Assembly: GCA_028023455.1 (NCBI GenBank)
Contig: JAQFVV010012402.1
Span: forward strand, 15,500,935-15,564,934
From: Epiperipatus broadwayi
Taxonomy: Eukaryota; Onychophora; Udeonychophora; Euonychophora; Peripatidae
Direction of reading: 5' to 3'
Length of the DNA stretch: 64,000 nt
Every line of letters begins with the position of its first letter. Positions within the stretch are counted from its first letter, which is position 1. A program made the translations under genes and the position numbers. This document shows, piece by piece, positions 11,361-22,972 of the stretch. Below the pieces are notes generated by a model that made no database searches, had not been told where the DNA came from, and saw nothing but the letters and a program-made list of their open reading frames with translations.

Positions 11361-12980
11361 TGTACTGAGGTACATTGTTATCTAATATTTTATAAATCTC
11401 ATTTTTTAAAAATTAAAAGTTGAAAGAATAAAGATTTAAAACTAAAGAGTAGGGTAGGGGGGGTTATTATTAAAGAAAAAATAAATAATAAATGCTTTAA
11501 AAGAGGATTTAAAAAAGAAAAAAATCTTATGAAATAAAAATGATTTAATATTATTTTGATTAATTTGTAATAAAAAATAATAAAGAATTTTCATTTTGTT
11601 TTACAATAAAACAAATGTGTGCATATGTGTGTGTGAAAGTTTTAAAGAAAAAAAAAGAAGCCCAATCAAAGCGAAGCAAACGCCAGTTATTTCACGAGAC
11701 AATAGACACTGAAGTTAATAAAAATTTTCCATTGTTTAAACTGTTTAAATATTTCAACATTTATTATTCTGGGATTATTATTATTACATTTTTAAAAATA
11801 TTTCTTGAAGCTATAGATATAACAATTATATAAATTGTTATGTCTCCCGATACAATGCACTGTTAAATCACCACATTGTACAATCAGCTGGAGCTTTCTT
11901 AGTTTGGAGGGAACCATGTTTGAATAAAGCAAGTAAAGTAGCGGAGTGTGTGTATGCTGGAAAATCCACGAAAGTTTATATAAGATCACAGGATCCAAAG
12001 GAGATTTGTTGGAAGTTAGTGCTAACCGGTCATAAGTAATTTTAAAGAATCTACATTGTGCTGTGTACGTCATTTCCAAATTCATAAATCCTAGGTAACT
12101 TTTGTTTTAATATGCTTTCATTCTTGATTTCCTTTAAAGATAAACAATAAACTGTGCTAAATAAAACTTTAAACTTTTTAAAATAATATTAGAAAAATAC
12201 AAACAATATCGGCTTCTATATTTAATTATATTTAAAGACATTGTGTGTTGTTATGTGTGAATTTTAAGTTAATGTATTGTGTATATTTTATTTATAATAA
12301 TAATGTATTAAAAAACATTTATCTAAAATGAACAGAGTGTGCGTGTTTAAATTATAAAGCAAAACGATTGTTTTTTTTTTTAAAAAAAGGAAATATTTAA
12401 ATTGTCTTTTAAAATATTTATGTTTATGTTTTAACACACACAGTTATACAGAGTAATATTTTAATAAAGTGGAAAGGGAAAAATTTAATCATTAAATAAG
12501 AAATAATTAATTTAAAAGTAAAAGGATAGGGAAATTATAATTTTAAAAGTAAGGATTTGTTGTGTAAAGATGTAAATTGTTTTCTCATTCAGTACATTGT
12601 TATTTTTTAAAAAATAGAAGTATTATCTAGGGCAGAGTTGTTATTATCTTAAAAGGTTGTTAAAATCAGTTGAGCTAGCTGGATCTCAGGTACTAGATAG
12701 GCTGATCAAATAGACACTTTGGTTACAATGTAATTAACTGGTGCCCAAAGGTTTTTTCTTTAAAACAAATAAAGTGTTTGTTTGGTTAGTATTTATCTAG
12801 TAGCCGAGTGTTTATATTATTGGTAGATTGCTGCTAATGATATTTTACACTCTACCTGAGGATCAAGCACCTTTGAAGAGTAAATGATAGGAAAGGTAGA
12901 GTAAAGTTATAAGATTACTATCTGTAGTCTTTATTATTAGTTATTATTATTTAAGATAGGTTAAGAATGTGGGCGGTTCA
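11361..12980 (+). repeat. Left LTR
   Basis: This is the 5' long terminal repeat of the element. It contains several AATAAA hexamers and TATA-like sequences, but a promoter cannot be placed with confidence in such AT-rich DNA. A minus-strand ORF of 97 codons (11792-12085) is also present in the right LTR; the two versions differ by about five bases, of which three change the residue, so it shows no sign of being kept as a protein. Confidence 0.82.
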
Positions 12981-13440
12981 TTTGGCACATCAACATGGCC
13001 TGAAACTAGACGTTTCAAGTGGTAGAACCAATGTCAGTTGTAGTTGGACGTTTATTTGGTGCATCAGTAGGACCAATGTAAGTTGTAGTTGGACGTTTAT
13101 TTGGCGCATTGATAGGACCAACGTAAGTTGTTGTTGGACGGTCATTTGGCGCATTAACGTAGGACCAACGTAAGTTGTAGTTGGACGTTTATTTGGTGCA
13201 TTAATAGGACCAACATAAGTTGTAGTTGGACAGTCATTTAGTGCATTAAACATAGGACCAACGTAAGTTGTAGTTGGACATTTATGTGGCACATTAACGG
13301 GGCCTGAAAATAGTCATTGCCAATGGTAGGGCCAACATAAGCTGTAGTTGGACATTCATTTGGTGCATCAACGTGGCCTGAAACTGGTTGTTTCAAATGT
13401 AGGAACAACATAAGCTGTAGTTAGACATTTTCTAAATGGT
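12981..13440 (+). repeat. Minisatellite forming the LTR element's interior
   Basis: About eight imperfect units of 45-48 bp, each built on AGGACCAACGTAAGTTGTAG then TTGGACGTTTATTTGG and GCATTA. Unit starts fall near 13024, 13069, 13114, 13161, 13206, 13254, 13328 and 13400. The outer units are longer (about 73 bp) because they keep a GGCCTGAAAC segment that also occurs near the left LTR boundary at about 13000. Open frames on both strands (12967-13173 plus, 12990-13292 minus) are by-products of the repeat: period 45 and 48 preserve frame. The array starts almost directly at the LTR edge, where a tRNA primer-binding site would normally lie; TTTGGCACATCAACATGG there is only a weak candidate. 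Confidence 0.9.
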
Positions 13441-13912
13441 GTGGTCAAAGTTGGACATTAATAATATAGGTGATAGTTAGTGAAAGAGAGGTTAGAAAAT
13501 GTGATAGTAGTGTGTTTGTTTTTTTTTAGAGCCGGTCAGATTAGCGTAACTATTAAAGGTGATTTTTATATGACATTATATAATGTAGAAGCATAATCCT
13601 TAAGAAAAAAAAAGGGACACTCCGAATGAATGAGGATAGTCGAACATGAGGCATAAAGGTAGAACTGGGAGAGTGAACATTGTTTGTACATACGTTTTGA
13701 AATAGAAAATGTTTTTTTTTTTTTTTAAATAATGCTAGATAGATCAGCGACAAAATGGAAAAAGAACCTCCTGATCGATCTTAATAAAAATATAATGGGA
13801 TGGAAATTATAATAAATAATTATAGGTAAACGAACTTTAATTAAATGAAGCCATATAATACTTATAAATTTAAATTGTGGAAACTAAAATGCTCAGAATG
13901 ATATTTTAGTTT
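13441..13912 (+). other. Non-repetitive 3' interior of the LTR element
   Basis: It is AT-rich and holds no gag-pol motif. It includes a poly-T/AG stretch near 13518-13531 and a minus-strand 66-residue ORF (13553-13753) without a signature. It is probably untranslated sequence needed for packaging or priming; that role is an inference from position only. Confidence 0.5.
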
Positions 13913-13931
13913 AGGGGAGGGACGGAGATAA
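13913..13931 (+). promoter_or_regulatory. Polypurine tract, plus-strand primer site
   Basis: AGGGGAGGGACGGAGATAA is almost all purine and abuts the first base of the right LTR (TGTACC at 13932). In LTR retrotransposons such a tract resists RNase H and primes plus-strand DNA synthesis. The position is what decides the call and sets the element's orientation as plus. Confidence 0.75.
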
Positions 13932-15563
13932 TGTACCGAGGTACATTGTTATCTAATTAATATTTTATAAATCTCGTTTTTTAAAAAAATAAAAGTTGAA
14001 AGAATAAAGATTTAAAACTAAAGAGTAGGGTAGGGGGGTTTATTATTAAAGAAAAAATAAATAATAAATGCTTTAAAAGAGGATTTAAAAAAGAAAAAAA
14101 ATCTTATGAAATAAAAATGATTTAATATTATTTTGATTAATTTGTAATAAAAAATAATAAAGAATTTTTGTTTTGTTTTACAATAAAACAATTAAATGTG
14201 TGTGTGTGTGAAAGTTTTAAAGAAAAAAAAAAGAAGCCCAATCAAAGTGAAGCAAAGGCCAGTTATTTCACGAGACAATAGACGCTGAAGTTAATAAAAA
14301 TTTTCCATTGTTTAAACTGTTTAAATATTTCAACATTTATTATTCTGGGATTATTATTATTACATTTTTAAAAATATTTCTTGAAGCTATAGATATAACA
14401 ATTATATAAATTGTTATGTCTCCCGATACAATGCACTGTTAAATCACCACGTTGTACAATCAGCTGGAGCTTTCTTAGTTTGGAGGGAACCATGTTTGAA
14501 TAAAGCAAGTAAAGTAGCAGAGTGTGTGTTTGCTGGAAAATCCACGAAAGTTTATATAATATCACAGGATCCAAAGGAGATTTGTTGGAAGTTAGCGCTA
14601 ACCGGTCATAAGTAATTTTAAAGAATCTACATTGTGCTGTGTACGTCATTTCCAAATTCATAAATCCTAGGTAACTTTTGTTTTAATATGCTTTCATTCT
14701 TGATTTCCTTTAAAGATAAACAATAAACTGTGCTAAATAAAACTTTAAACTTTTTAAAATAATATTTGGAAAATACAAACAATATCGGCTTCTATATTTA
14801 ATTATATTTAAAGACATTGTGTGTACAAATGTGTGAATTTTAAGTTAATTCATTGTGTATATTTTATTTATAATAGTAACGTATTAAAAACATTTATCTA
14901 AAATGAACAGAGCATGCGTCTTTAAATTATAAAGCAAAATGATTATTTTTTTTTTAAAAATAAAAAAAGGAAATATTTAAATTGTCTTTTAAAATATTTA
15001 TGTTTATGTTTTAACACACACAGTTATACAGAGTAATATTTTAATAAAGTGGAAAGGGAAAAATTTAATCATTAAATAAGAAATAATTAATTTAAAAGTA
15101 AAAGGATAGGGAAATTATAATTTTAAAAGTAAGGATTTGGTGTATAAAGACGTAAATTGTTTTCTCATTCAGTACATTGTTATTTTTTTTTAAATAGAAG
15201 TATTATCTAGGGCAGAGTTGTTATTCTCTTAAAAGGTTTTTAAAATCCATTGAGCTAGCTGGATCTCAGGTACTAGATAGGCTGATCATATAGACATGTT
15301 GGTTATAATGTAATTAACTGGCACCCAAAGTTTTTTTTTTTAAAACAAATAAAGTGTTTGTTTGGTTAGTATTTATCTAGTAGCTGAGTGTTTATATTAT
15401 CGGTAGATTGCTGCTAATGATATTTTACACTCTACCTGAGGACCAAGCACCTTCGAAGAGTAAATGATAGGAAGGAAGGTAGAGTAGAGTTATGATATTA
15501 TTATCTGTAGTCTTTATTATTAGTTATTATTATTTAAGATAGGTTAAGAAGGTGGGCAGTTCA
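13932..15563 (+). repeat. Right LTR
   Basis: This is the 3' long terminal repeat, colinear with 11361-12980 with a few percent substitutions and small indels, mostly in A or T runs. The first bases (ATGTACC-GA-GGTACAT, from 13931) form a near-perfect 7-bp-arm palindrome that is less perfect in the left copy (TGTACT). The shared sequence stops sharply at GTTCA. Confidence 0.82.
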
Positions 15564-15567
15564 GTAT

Positions 15568-16480
15568 ATTTTGACCTGTATATACTTTAAGAAATTAAGT
15601 ATAATAGGATTATCTGAAAGGAATTATAAACTTATTATAAAATGTGATGTATTTATAAGAGCAAGAAAGAATGGATGTTAACACAAGACAATAGCATGAT
15701 CTCATTTGTCATAAAGAAAAAAATATTCTATTGATAATAATAATTGAAATACATTATTTGTTGTGTAACATGATTGTAGATATGAATAGAAAATTATTGC
15801 ATGGGGAAGATTATATTAAGTTGTTAGTCTAAAATTAGTAGAGTAATAGATGCTAAATACACAATCAAAGAAGATGAGTTAAAATTCCAGGATAGGATAA
15901 AATATACTGAAGAACTGAGGATTAGTTAAGAAGGAGTAATCTGTTTGATACCCATATATTTATTGGAAAGAGATGGGAGGGTTTCCTACAAAAAATCACA
16001 GATAATATATACCATAAGTCCTCAGGGAAGAAGCCAGGGTAAAGTGGGGGTTGAATCAGTAAGAAAATCACTGCCTGCCAAAATATGACACCTCATTTTT
16101 TAAAGAAAACCATCCTTTTTTATTAGGATATATTATTGAATATAGTATTTAATAAAATCAGTTTTTCATCGATAGTTATAGGCAAATAATAATATTGGAG
16201 GCATCAAAGGTAGATGAAATATTTGAAGAATTTTATAATTTCTTTCTAAATCTTGATAGATTTACTCAAGGTAAAATCATGTACAGAACAAATATTTTAT
16301 GTTTGAATAGTAATTTGAATAAATTACTAGATGAGTAAAAATAACTGAGATCAAAGAACACTATAGAATGTAAGTGATAGAGAGAATGGAGGCATAAATG
16401 AATGGGATGATATAGAAAGAATTCTTAGCTTAGTATTCATTTTAATTACATCATAAATATTGTCTTTTATAAAAGGTGCC
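15568..16480. other. AT-rich DNA, possible very old LINE relic
   Basis: The segment near 16200-16250 ('GATGAAATATTTGAAGAATTTTATAA') resembles the RTE codons for the MKLVEDFYQELY stretch, but matches are too weak to call a copy. No other feature was recognised. Confidence 0.3.
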
Positions 16481-16900
16481 ACCATATTTTTTTGAAAAAA
16501 AAAACAAAAAAAAACGAAAGTTGAAAAGTCAAATGTTTTGATCTTATTTTAATTGGGGGGGGGGGGGGTTTGAGAAAAAATTTGTCATCACTGAGACAAA
16601 AGTTATTTTTTATTTGTTTTTATTTTTAAAAAAAGTTAACAGAAATTGGTTGTAAGACTAAAAGTTTTACTATATCAGTGGTATACAAATAAAGCCCCCC
16701 CCCCCCAAAAAAAAAAACAAATCGCCGTATAGCCAAAAAAAAAAAAGATGTCATATTTTTTGAAAAACTAAAAAAAAAGAAAACAGAAGTTGAAAAAGTC
16801 AAAGCTCTTAATCTTCTTTTAATTTGGGATGGGGAGGAGGAGGGGAAAGAAATACTTTGTCTTCACTGAGTCAAAAGTTAGAGACAAAAAAAGTTATTTT
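16481..16900 (+). repeat. Two-unit repeat interrupted by the LINE, left part
   Basis: Two related units follow each other (about 16481-16735 and 16750 onward). Each runs CCATATTTTTT, GTTGAAAA-GTCAAA, CTT(A/C)TTTTAATT, a G-rich patch, TCACTGAG-CAAAAGTTA, and then a stretch ending with ACTATATCAG.(A/G)GTATACAAATAAA. The second unit is cut at 16900 and resumes at 22973 after the LINE. A 15-base G run at about 16554-16568 and a C run near 16693 are included. The repeat's right end is the terminal-inverted-repeat-like sequence at 23239. Confidence 0.7.
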
Positions 16901-17040
16901 TTAAAAACCATTTCCGGTTCTTAAACAGCAAACAACGTAAACGATAGCTCTCCTCAAAATTGAAATCAGCAGGAAAGGGGGTATCAAACCCCATTCCAAA
17001 CCCCTAAATACAAGGTAAGAGAAGTTTTATATATTTAAAA

Positions 17041-17825
17041 ATGGAATGCAATAATGATATAGATAATATACATAGCAATTCAAGCTTAAATTGTCACACT
17101 CAGTCGTTCAACAGAAACGATAGCCGAAATCTTCATAGCTATAATAACAAATCTCAGGCTCCATCTGAGATCAAAAACCTTCCCATTAGCAATGCTAAGC
17201 ACCAAGTAATTACTGACAACATTAAAATGCAAGAAATTATACAAACTTCGTCAGTTATATGCAATAGCGTTGGTTTCCCATCGGGCGAAATAACAGCCAA
17301 TATTAATAATACATACGAAAACAGTAACAACACTCACCATATTTCCCAAACTCCTTTAGGAGAAGTAAATAAACACAATTCATCCACAACCGCGAAACAC
17401 TCTCAGAATAATTTGGAACAAAAAACAAAATATCAGCAAAATCTATCTGAAGAAAGGGAAAAAAAATTTTTTAAATCACCAGAGGTCACCAAATTCGCTG
17501 CTGTATCACCAGAGACTGTCAACAGTATTTCGGGAGAAAAAAACGAAATAACAGATAAAAAAAAATCAACAAAACCCATTCACAAACAAATGAAAATTTC
17601 AAACTAGATGAACCTTTAATATCTACATCGTTCACACATTTCAAAACAGACTCACAAATACAAACCCTTCCAAAAAAATCTATATCCTACGCTAACGCTT
17701 TAAGTATCAACAAAGACGTTAAAACCACGGAGACTAACTCGGTCAGCAATATTAATGAAATGCTTAAAGGCATATCGGAATATGAAAGAGAAATCACACC
17801 AGAAGACAATCAACACCCCCAATAA
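17041..17825 (+). pseudogene. LINE ORF1, N-terminal polar part, frameshifted
   Basis: An open frame of 188 codons from the first ATG of the element is rich in Asn, Ser, His, Gln and Lys and is probably disordered. A one-base shift near 17600 moves the sense frame; the next frame continues to a stop at 17823-17825 and contains a SYANAL motif like those that precede the RNA-binding part of many LINE ORF1 proteins. The predicted role, from the family, is as the first segment of a nucleic-acid-binding chaperone that coats LINE RNA. The start at 17041 follows about 140 bp of leader. The break separates it from the zinc-knuckle part at 17968. Confidence 0.65.
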
Positions 17826-17967
17826 ATTAAGATATTAAATTATAATAATATTACCGATGAAATGCATCAAAACATAAACTATAATTTCAACAAAACTATT
17901 CCAAACATGCTCTATAAATCTTTCCAAAATTATTACAATGACAAAACTCTAATCCTAGCAGTAACGA

Positions 17968-19548
17968 ATGAAAACTTATCATTATACAAATTCCCCCATG
18001 GAACATTTATATTCTGTAATTAAACAACATGATTCAGAGTTGGGGATTTATCAAATACTAACACATCCTAATGACAGATATGTGGCAATAGAATTTAAGA
18101 CCTGGGCAGACAGGCTTCAATTTAAAAACAATATTAAAATACTGGGAAATAAAATACTTTGCACTGTAGAAATGAACAGACCTATGATACTACAAGGGAA
18201 AATCAAAAACTGCCTAACAAGATTCACTGAACAAGAGCTCCAAAATATCCTCAATCCCTATGGCACTGTATCAAAATTTAAATTCCTTCCAGACCCCATC
18301 TTGAATGGAAACATAATATCAAATGCAGCAATCTTCTCACTAGCCATGAAAAAAAATGTTTCTCCCACTGACATCCCTACTGTAGTTAATGCAAGAGGTT
18401 CACCAATGGTCTTAACATTCAGGGGGGTGCGGCCTCAGTGCTTTCACTGTTTACAAAGAACACACTTTATAAAAGACTGTTTGGCACGTATCTGCACTAC
18501 CTGCAATCAAAAGAAAGGCAAGTTCCACCGCTGCAATGGAAAGAATATAGAAACAACAACCACTACAGACACCAAACAGTCACCTAAAACAGACAATAAT
18601 ATTGAAAACCACACTGATAAACACAGGGCTTCAACATCAAACTATACCGAATCTATAGACATAACTCCCACAGATGTAACACCAGACCACATAATATCTA
18701 GAGATGAAGATCAAGATGAAAATCTTTCCCAACAAACTGAAATGGAATTCCAGAACAATACAACCAAAAATAGAAATGATAAACAAACAACTACATCAAG
18801 TACACCTCATCTCATTTCAAACCAATACACAGATAATATTCAGTCAATAAACAGTACAACATTGGAAAAAAAGGGCTATGAATCAATGCTTGGCAATCCT
18901 TCAAACTTGAAATCACTTCCAATAGAAGAAACAGACACCAGAATCAAAATAGACAAAAATAACACCCAATCACCTAGAAAGTCACAAAGTAAACAAAATA
19001 CAATAACTCCACATCCTCAAAAAGAAAGTAGCAAAACCAATAAACCAAGGAAAAAATTCAATCCAGCACACACCAAAACTCAAAACATGGGGGAAAAGGA
19101 TGGTTTATCTGGACATTGGAATCAGGATCTTTCACAAGAAGTAGAGCTAACACGACAAGCTATAACAAATATTAATAAACGGAAATCAGATGTTCCGGAT
19201 AAATCAAGCTCAGATGATGATATGAATTCTGGGTTTATAACACAACTACCTACATTAAAACCAGATTCACAAGAATCACAAAGTAAACACAAAGTATCAT
19301 GGGAAAAAAAGAAAAAAACCTCTGAGCAGTCTGCTACAGATTCAGCACCAATGGAAGATGATCCCTATTTGGAATTACCAGATTCTATGGAAAATGAGGA
19401 CCTTCCAGTACTCATGGAATCAAATCTACATCAACTCTCATTGGAAGAAGCATCAGATCAAGAAACCAATTATAGTCATTTACTTCCAAATTCTCCCCGA
19501 GACCAGGGGCCAGCTGGAGGGGCAGGGACACTATATTATGAACTATAA
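17968..19548 (+). pseudogene. LINE ORF1, gag-like part with two zinc knuckles
   Basis: This is an open frame of 526 codons. Residues about 25-155 look like the compact nucleic-acid-binding (RRM-like) region of LINE gag proteins. A canonical CX2CX4HX4C knuckle follows at Cys158, Cys161, His166, Cys171, then a variant CX2CX7HXC at Cys176, Cys179, His187, Cys189. The rest, to residue 526, is acidic/polar and low in hydrophobics. The protein should bind the LINE RNA in the ribonucleoprotein particle. Its own ATG lies just after an in-frame stop, so the true protein probably began at 17041 and is now split. The 3' end overlaps the ORF2 start by 11 bases. Confidence 0.8.
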
Positions 19549-22500
19549 AATTGCAGGGATTAATGTCCGTGGCCTCAACTCATTGGCCCGTGCTCACACA
19601 ATTAGAAATTGGATAAGCATTAACTCTCCCCACATCCTTCTAATGGGGGAAACCAAATTCCATAATAACACTGACACTAAAATAGAAACATTAATTGCCA
19701 CTATGGGCTTCACTAAATTTTCAGTTGGACATTCAGCAGCTGAAGGGGTTGGAGTATTAATTAACAAAAAATTTCCTCCAAATAAATTCTGTATTCTCTA
19801 TTTGGATAACCAACTTAATCTTATTAGAAATAGACTATTGGAGCTACAGCATAAATCTAGCTTATATATACACTTCAAACAATCCTACTATCTATCACAA
19901 AATAATTCAGATTTTAAATGCTATCCTTAGCAACAAATCAGGCTCTTTACTTATATTGGGAGATTTTAACACCACATATGGTCGCTTTAACCTAAAATTT
20001 CTTCCACTGATAAATAGAAACTTGATGTGTGGGGAAGGATTCCTTCCTCCCGGATCCTACTCCTTTTACACCAAATCCCACCAAACCCTAATAGACCTAT
20101 TATATTATTCACCAGATTTACATTTTCATCTAAATGCAAAACTTTTACCGGTGTCGTTTTCGGACCATATGGCCCTTGTAGTTACTCTTGAAACCATGGC
20201 TGGCCTCCCAACCCCAGAGGCTCTTCACAAAACCATGCGGATGGGAACAAAATCAAACATAACAGAGGCCATAGTGTCTGAATCTTATATATATTTTCAC
20301 AAAATCAACATCCTTTCAAGACCAGCTGAAGAAGCCTGGTTTTCATTTATAGGCATCCTACAGACAATATTAAAACACCACACCATGAAAGTCAAAGGCC
20401 CTAATGGCCTCTTCAGAGATCTTCTACAAATAGAGAATCAGCTTCAGATGCTCCAAAGTCAACCTATCAAAACACAAGATATATATAGTCTTAAAAACCT
20501 ATATCGATCAAGACAAAAATCCCTGGCAGAATACCTATCCATTAGGAGAGCCAAATGTTATTTATCACAACAACATCACTGGACAAAAGGCTACTTGAGA
20601 TGGGCACTTGGAGGGAAAAATAGCAAAACCACTCACCACCTCCATCATTGCAGATGGGAAAACCTTACTGGCAACACCTATGATGAACACAATAAAAGAA
20701 CACTTCCGGAAAAGAATGCAAACCGCAATCTTCAATGGCACACAATCCTGGTCTGAAGTTGATCCACAGGCACTACATGGGATCACAGAAAACCTACTCC
20801 AACAGAAAATATCTTCCCTTCCAGATGGTGTACATCCTGGATTACATGGGATTCCCAGATTCCTAATCCTACACCTCAATCAATTTGCAATTCCCATAAT
20901 GAAGAAGATGGTGGATTACCTAGCAACTGGTAATAGAGTGATACCTAACCTTTACCCAGTGGCGCTAGTTCCATTTATAAAAAAAAAATCAGGTTATGGA
21001 TCTCTCAAACATCAGACCTATTTCCATGACACCCCTGCTAATTAAAATTGTAGAGTCTGTGATCAAAGACTTCATCCAACCAAATGTCTTAAAGCACATA
21101 TCTAACAACCAATATTGCAAGAAGGGATCCTCTACTGCACATGCAATGGGCAATATAATCTCCATCATTGACTATGTCAGAATCCACCGGAAGTCAGGGC
21201 CAATAGCTATTCAACTGGACATTGCTACAGCCTTTGACTCGGTACATATAGACATACTCTTAAATATTTTGGCCGAGTATGATGTTCCTACAGCTGCTGT
21301 CCAGATCATAAGCAACTTACTATACAACAGGGAAATTTTTATCACTATGGATGGGTATATCACCTCCGGATTTAAACCGACACAAGCTCTCCCTCAGGGT
21401 TCCCCCCTCAGTGCCCTATGCTTCATCGCATATATAAATCCTCTCCTGATGGATTTGGAAAAAAAATCTACCAAGTCTTTTTATACCCAATTTAAGCAGA
21501 GAATTCAACACGTTTGCCTACACGGATGATGTAATGATCTTCCTACCATCAAGAAAACATATTCCTTTGCTACAAACAATATTAAGCCGCTATACTGAGA
21601 AATACAGGCTGCAATTCAACCCCAGCAAGTCTGCCTCCTGGCAAATTGTTTCAGGAAGGAAAATTAACACCCTCTTCTCTGCCAAGTCACAGAGACATCT
21701 TGGGTTTTCCATATTCAAATCTACCACAGCAATGACCAAAGAGATTCAGGATAATATCCTAGAAACAACAAACAAATTCATCACTTCCTTGTCACTAGTC
21801 TACCTTTCCCTCCCTGGCAAGGTAGCACTAATTAACATGAATGTGATGCCAAAAATAGCATACTTTCTTCCATTTATCAAATGCAACCAAAGCTTCATAA
21901 ATAAAATAAATGGCTTGTGCTCAAGGCTTTTCTGGAAAGGTAAAACGGTCGCGATCAGCCTCAAAGGCACTCAGTGACCAAGAAAGCTAAATGGTCTTGC
22001 TCTCCACTCCATTCAGGCATTGATTTACCAAAAAACCCACAATGTCATACACAACTTGGTAGCATCATATGGTTTTAACACAATTTTCCAAAAAACTTTC
22101 CTTCAAAAGGTAACACCCACTGACCGACCCCCACCAGACAGACAAACATGGATCACTAGAAACACAAGCTTTATCAAACAGCACTGCCCAATAAATGACT
22201 CCACATTCAATTCTAAAATATCATTATGGCAAGCATACACAATCCTCCATCCAATCTTAAATCCTATAATCAACATATTTTATTACAATAATCAGAAACT
22301 GGTATCCAACTTTAAAAGATGGAGTCTAGAGGCCAAATACCTAGACTTCCTCATTAAATACAACATTAATGGACTACCTACTAATCACTTCCTCTTTTAC
22401 AAACGTGGTCACAACATAGACCCTACTTGCAGCATTTGCATGAACGGCGATGAGACATTGGAACACCTTTTCTCACAATGTGTGGGATTCAGAGTGATCC

Positions 22501-22775
22501 GAGAAATCATACTCTCCAACACCAAGATAGATTTCCAACTGATCTCATCTCTGAAAGATAGTATCAATACTAAAACCTATCCAATAATATGTCTCTCGGT
22601 GTTTTTGAACTATGCCATATGGGTTACACATTGTAAACTAATCATGGAACACCCACAACCTAATATAAAACAGGTTTTTTCCAAAACAATGATTAAAATC
22701 CAGAAGAGAGACCAACTCCTGGCATCGTCGAAAACATTTGAAGACATTTGGACATTATACAATATGCCAAACTAA
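19538..22775 (+). pseudogene. LINE ORF2: APE endonuclease and reverse transcriptase, multiply frameshifted
   Basis: The start ATG at 19538 overlaps the ORF1 stop (ATGAACTATAA). The order seen is: INVRGLNS and GETKF near the start (endonuclease; the Glu is the metal ligand), GDFN at about 19959 and SDH at about 20158 (endonuclease), then NIRPISM, QLDIATAFDS at about 21215, QALPQGSPLS at about 21390 and the catalytic AYTDD at about 21516 (RT; YADD variant). LSLPGKVALIN follows, and a CX2CX8HX4C knuckle near 22430-22480. It would nick DNA and prime reverse transcription on the target. Frame changes occur near 19865, 20618, 21000 and 21450-21490, and an in-frame TGA sits at 21975. The family length (about 1,080 codons) is preserved, so decay is by small lesions, not deletion. 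Confidence 0.88.
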
Positions 22776-22972
22776 CAACAAGGCAAAAGGGGGGGGAGGC
22801 AACAATCAGATAACAAATATGTGAAAGATCTACTGTTCACACCATATTGGGAAACATAGACTCATCAGAACCCAAATGGAAATAACAAGATAGTTAGAAC
22901 AACAATGTAAACCCCAATTGTATGATTACACATCACTGTATACATTAGAAATAATAAATTATTATTGAAACT
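22776..22972 (+). other. LINE 3' untranslated region
   Basis: It runs from the ORF2 stop to the TSD. A G run (about 22789-22796) and an AT-rich end are visible. No (A)n or microsatellite tail longer than a few bases is present, unlike human L1. Confidence 0.6.

Larger units (their letters stand above)
11357..15567. mobile_element. Non-autonomous LTR retrotransposon (LARD-like) with minisatellite interior
   Basis: Two highly similar direct repeats of about 1.62 and 1.63 kb (11361-12980 and 13932-15563) flank a 951-bp interior. Each repeat starts TGTAC and ends GTTCA, giving the canonical TG...CA ends with a short inverted match. The whole is bordered by a 4-bp duplication, GTAT, at 11357-11360 and 15564-15567, as retroviral-type integrases produce. 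A purine-rich tract (AGGGGAGGGACGGAGATAA, 13913-13931) sits exactly against the right repeat, as a polypurine tract should. No gag, protease, RT or integrase motif is present between the repeats; the interior is dominated by a 45-48-bp minisatellite. I infer a large non-autonomous (LARD-like) LTR element that must borrow enzymes. The main alternative, a segmental tandem duplication, does not explain the TG/CA ends, TSD and purine tract together. The transcribed strand is taken as plus from the purine tract. Confidence 0.82.

Noticed and set aside
11792-12085. 97-codon minus-strand ORF conserved in both LTRs (also 14368-14661)
   Set aside because: The conservation is explained by LTR identity. 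Of about five base differences three change the residue, so there is no sign of selection on the protein.
12967-13292. ORFs with TNVSCSWTFIW-type repeats on plus and related repeats on minus
   Set aside because: They arise from the 45/48-bp minisatellite, whose period keeps frames open; both strands open at once argues against coding.
12981-13440. CRISPR-like array
   Set aside because: Units are contiguous with no unique spacers, and the genome is eukaryotic.
20565-20879. 104-codon minus-strand ORF in the Tx1/L1-like LINE
   Set aside because: It is antisense to the ORF2 RT region, whose sense frames carry recognisable motifs.
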